Below, in pieces: positions 5,200 to 5,288 of a stretch of DNA of 5,288 bases (position 1 is its first letter; each line of letters starts with the position of its first letter). A model generated the notes under the pieces. It was not told where the DNA came from and ran no database searches. It saw nothing but the letters and a program-made list of their open reading frames with translations. Origin of the DNA: an uncultured bacterium (GTDB taxonomy: Bacteria; Planctomycetota; UBA1135; GCA-002686595); assembly GCA_902826945.1 (NCBI GenBank), contig CADEGS010000142.1, positions 6,362 to 11,649 of the forward strand, read 5' to 3'. Both the position numbers and the translations under genes were made by a program.

Positions 5200-5288
5200 C
5201 TATTGCACCCCGAGGATCGCCAGCAGGTCCGACAGCGGCAACGCCGGGAGGCGGCTCGTGATCAGGGTCAGGATGTTCGCCGCCAGCG
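5200..5288 (-). CDS. C-terminal end of an unidentified gene (5' part outside window)
   Basis: On the minus strand a frame enters from the right edge and ends with TAG at 5202-5200, giving 28 visible codons. The peptide reads LAANILTLITSRLPALPLSD followed by LLAILGVQ. Twenty-seven of 28 sense codons end in G or C, matching the codon use of the other genes, and the stop lies where the hairpin-rich spacer begins. The tail is rich in Leu and Ile and lacks any diagnostic motif, so I do not recognise the protein. It converges on the kinase gene with about 210 bp between stops. A chance open frame of this length is possible in GC-rich DNA. Confidence 0.45.
   Translation of the reverse strand, partial: LAANILTLITSRLPALPLSDLLAILGVQ

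Overview
The window is very rich in G+C (about three quarters by eye). Codon third positions are almost all G or C, and long open frames run antisense to the real genes as a result. The gene content is typical of a high-GC Gram-negative bacterium: a lipoprotein of the sulfatase/alkaline-phosphatase superfamily, a ThrE-type amino-acid exporter and an OmpR-family two-component system. Myxococcota or Planctomycetota would fit, but nothing here fixes the phylum.

Layout: (1) 1-360, plus strand, is the 3' end of a threonine/serine exporter (ThrE_2-type) membrane protein whose start lies outside the window. (2) A 21-bp gap with a small hairpin separates it from the convergent gene at 382-2793, minus strand. 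That gene encodes an 803-residue exported, probably lipid-anchored sulfatase-superfamily enzyme with a beta-rich N-terminal region. Its usual formylglycine motif is replaced by a Thr-Leu-Pro-Ser-Tyr sequence. (3) A 144-bp divergent intergenic region (2794-2937) holds inverted and direct repeats and a candidate -10 element. (4) 2938-3606 and 3603-4988, plus strand, encode a complete OmpR/PhoB-type response regulator and its membrane histidine kinase, joined by an ATGA overlap. (5) 4983-5135 is a run of strong inverted repeats. It starts with a 25-bp perfect stem that contains the kinase stop codon and probably ends transcription. (6) 5200-5288, minus strand, appears to be the last 28 codons of another gene that converges on the kinase.

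How the parts may work together: the kinase should sense a periplasmic or envelope signal and phosphorylate the regulator at Asp52. The regulator would then bind DNA through its winged helix. The nearest candidate target is the shared intergenic region, so control of its own operon, of the divergent envelope enzyme gene, or both is a reasonable but unproven idea. The exporter has no visible functional link to the rest. I found no tRNA, rRNA, CRISPR array, insertion sequence or clearly novel multi-gene system. The most unusual items are the Thr-type active site of the 'sulfatase' and the hairpin cluster after the kinase.
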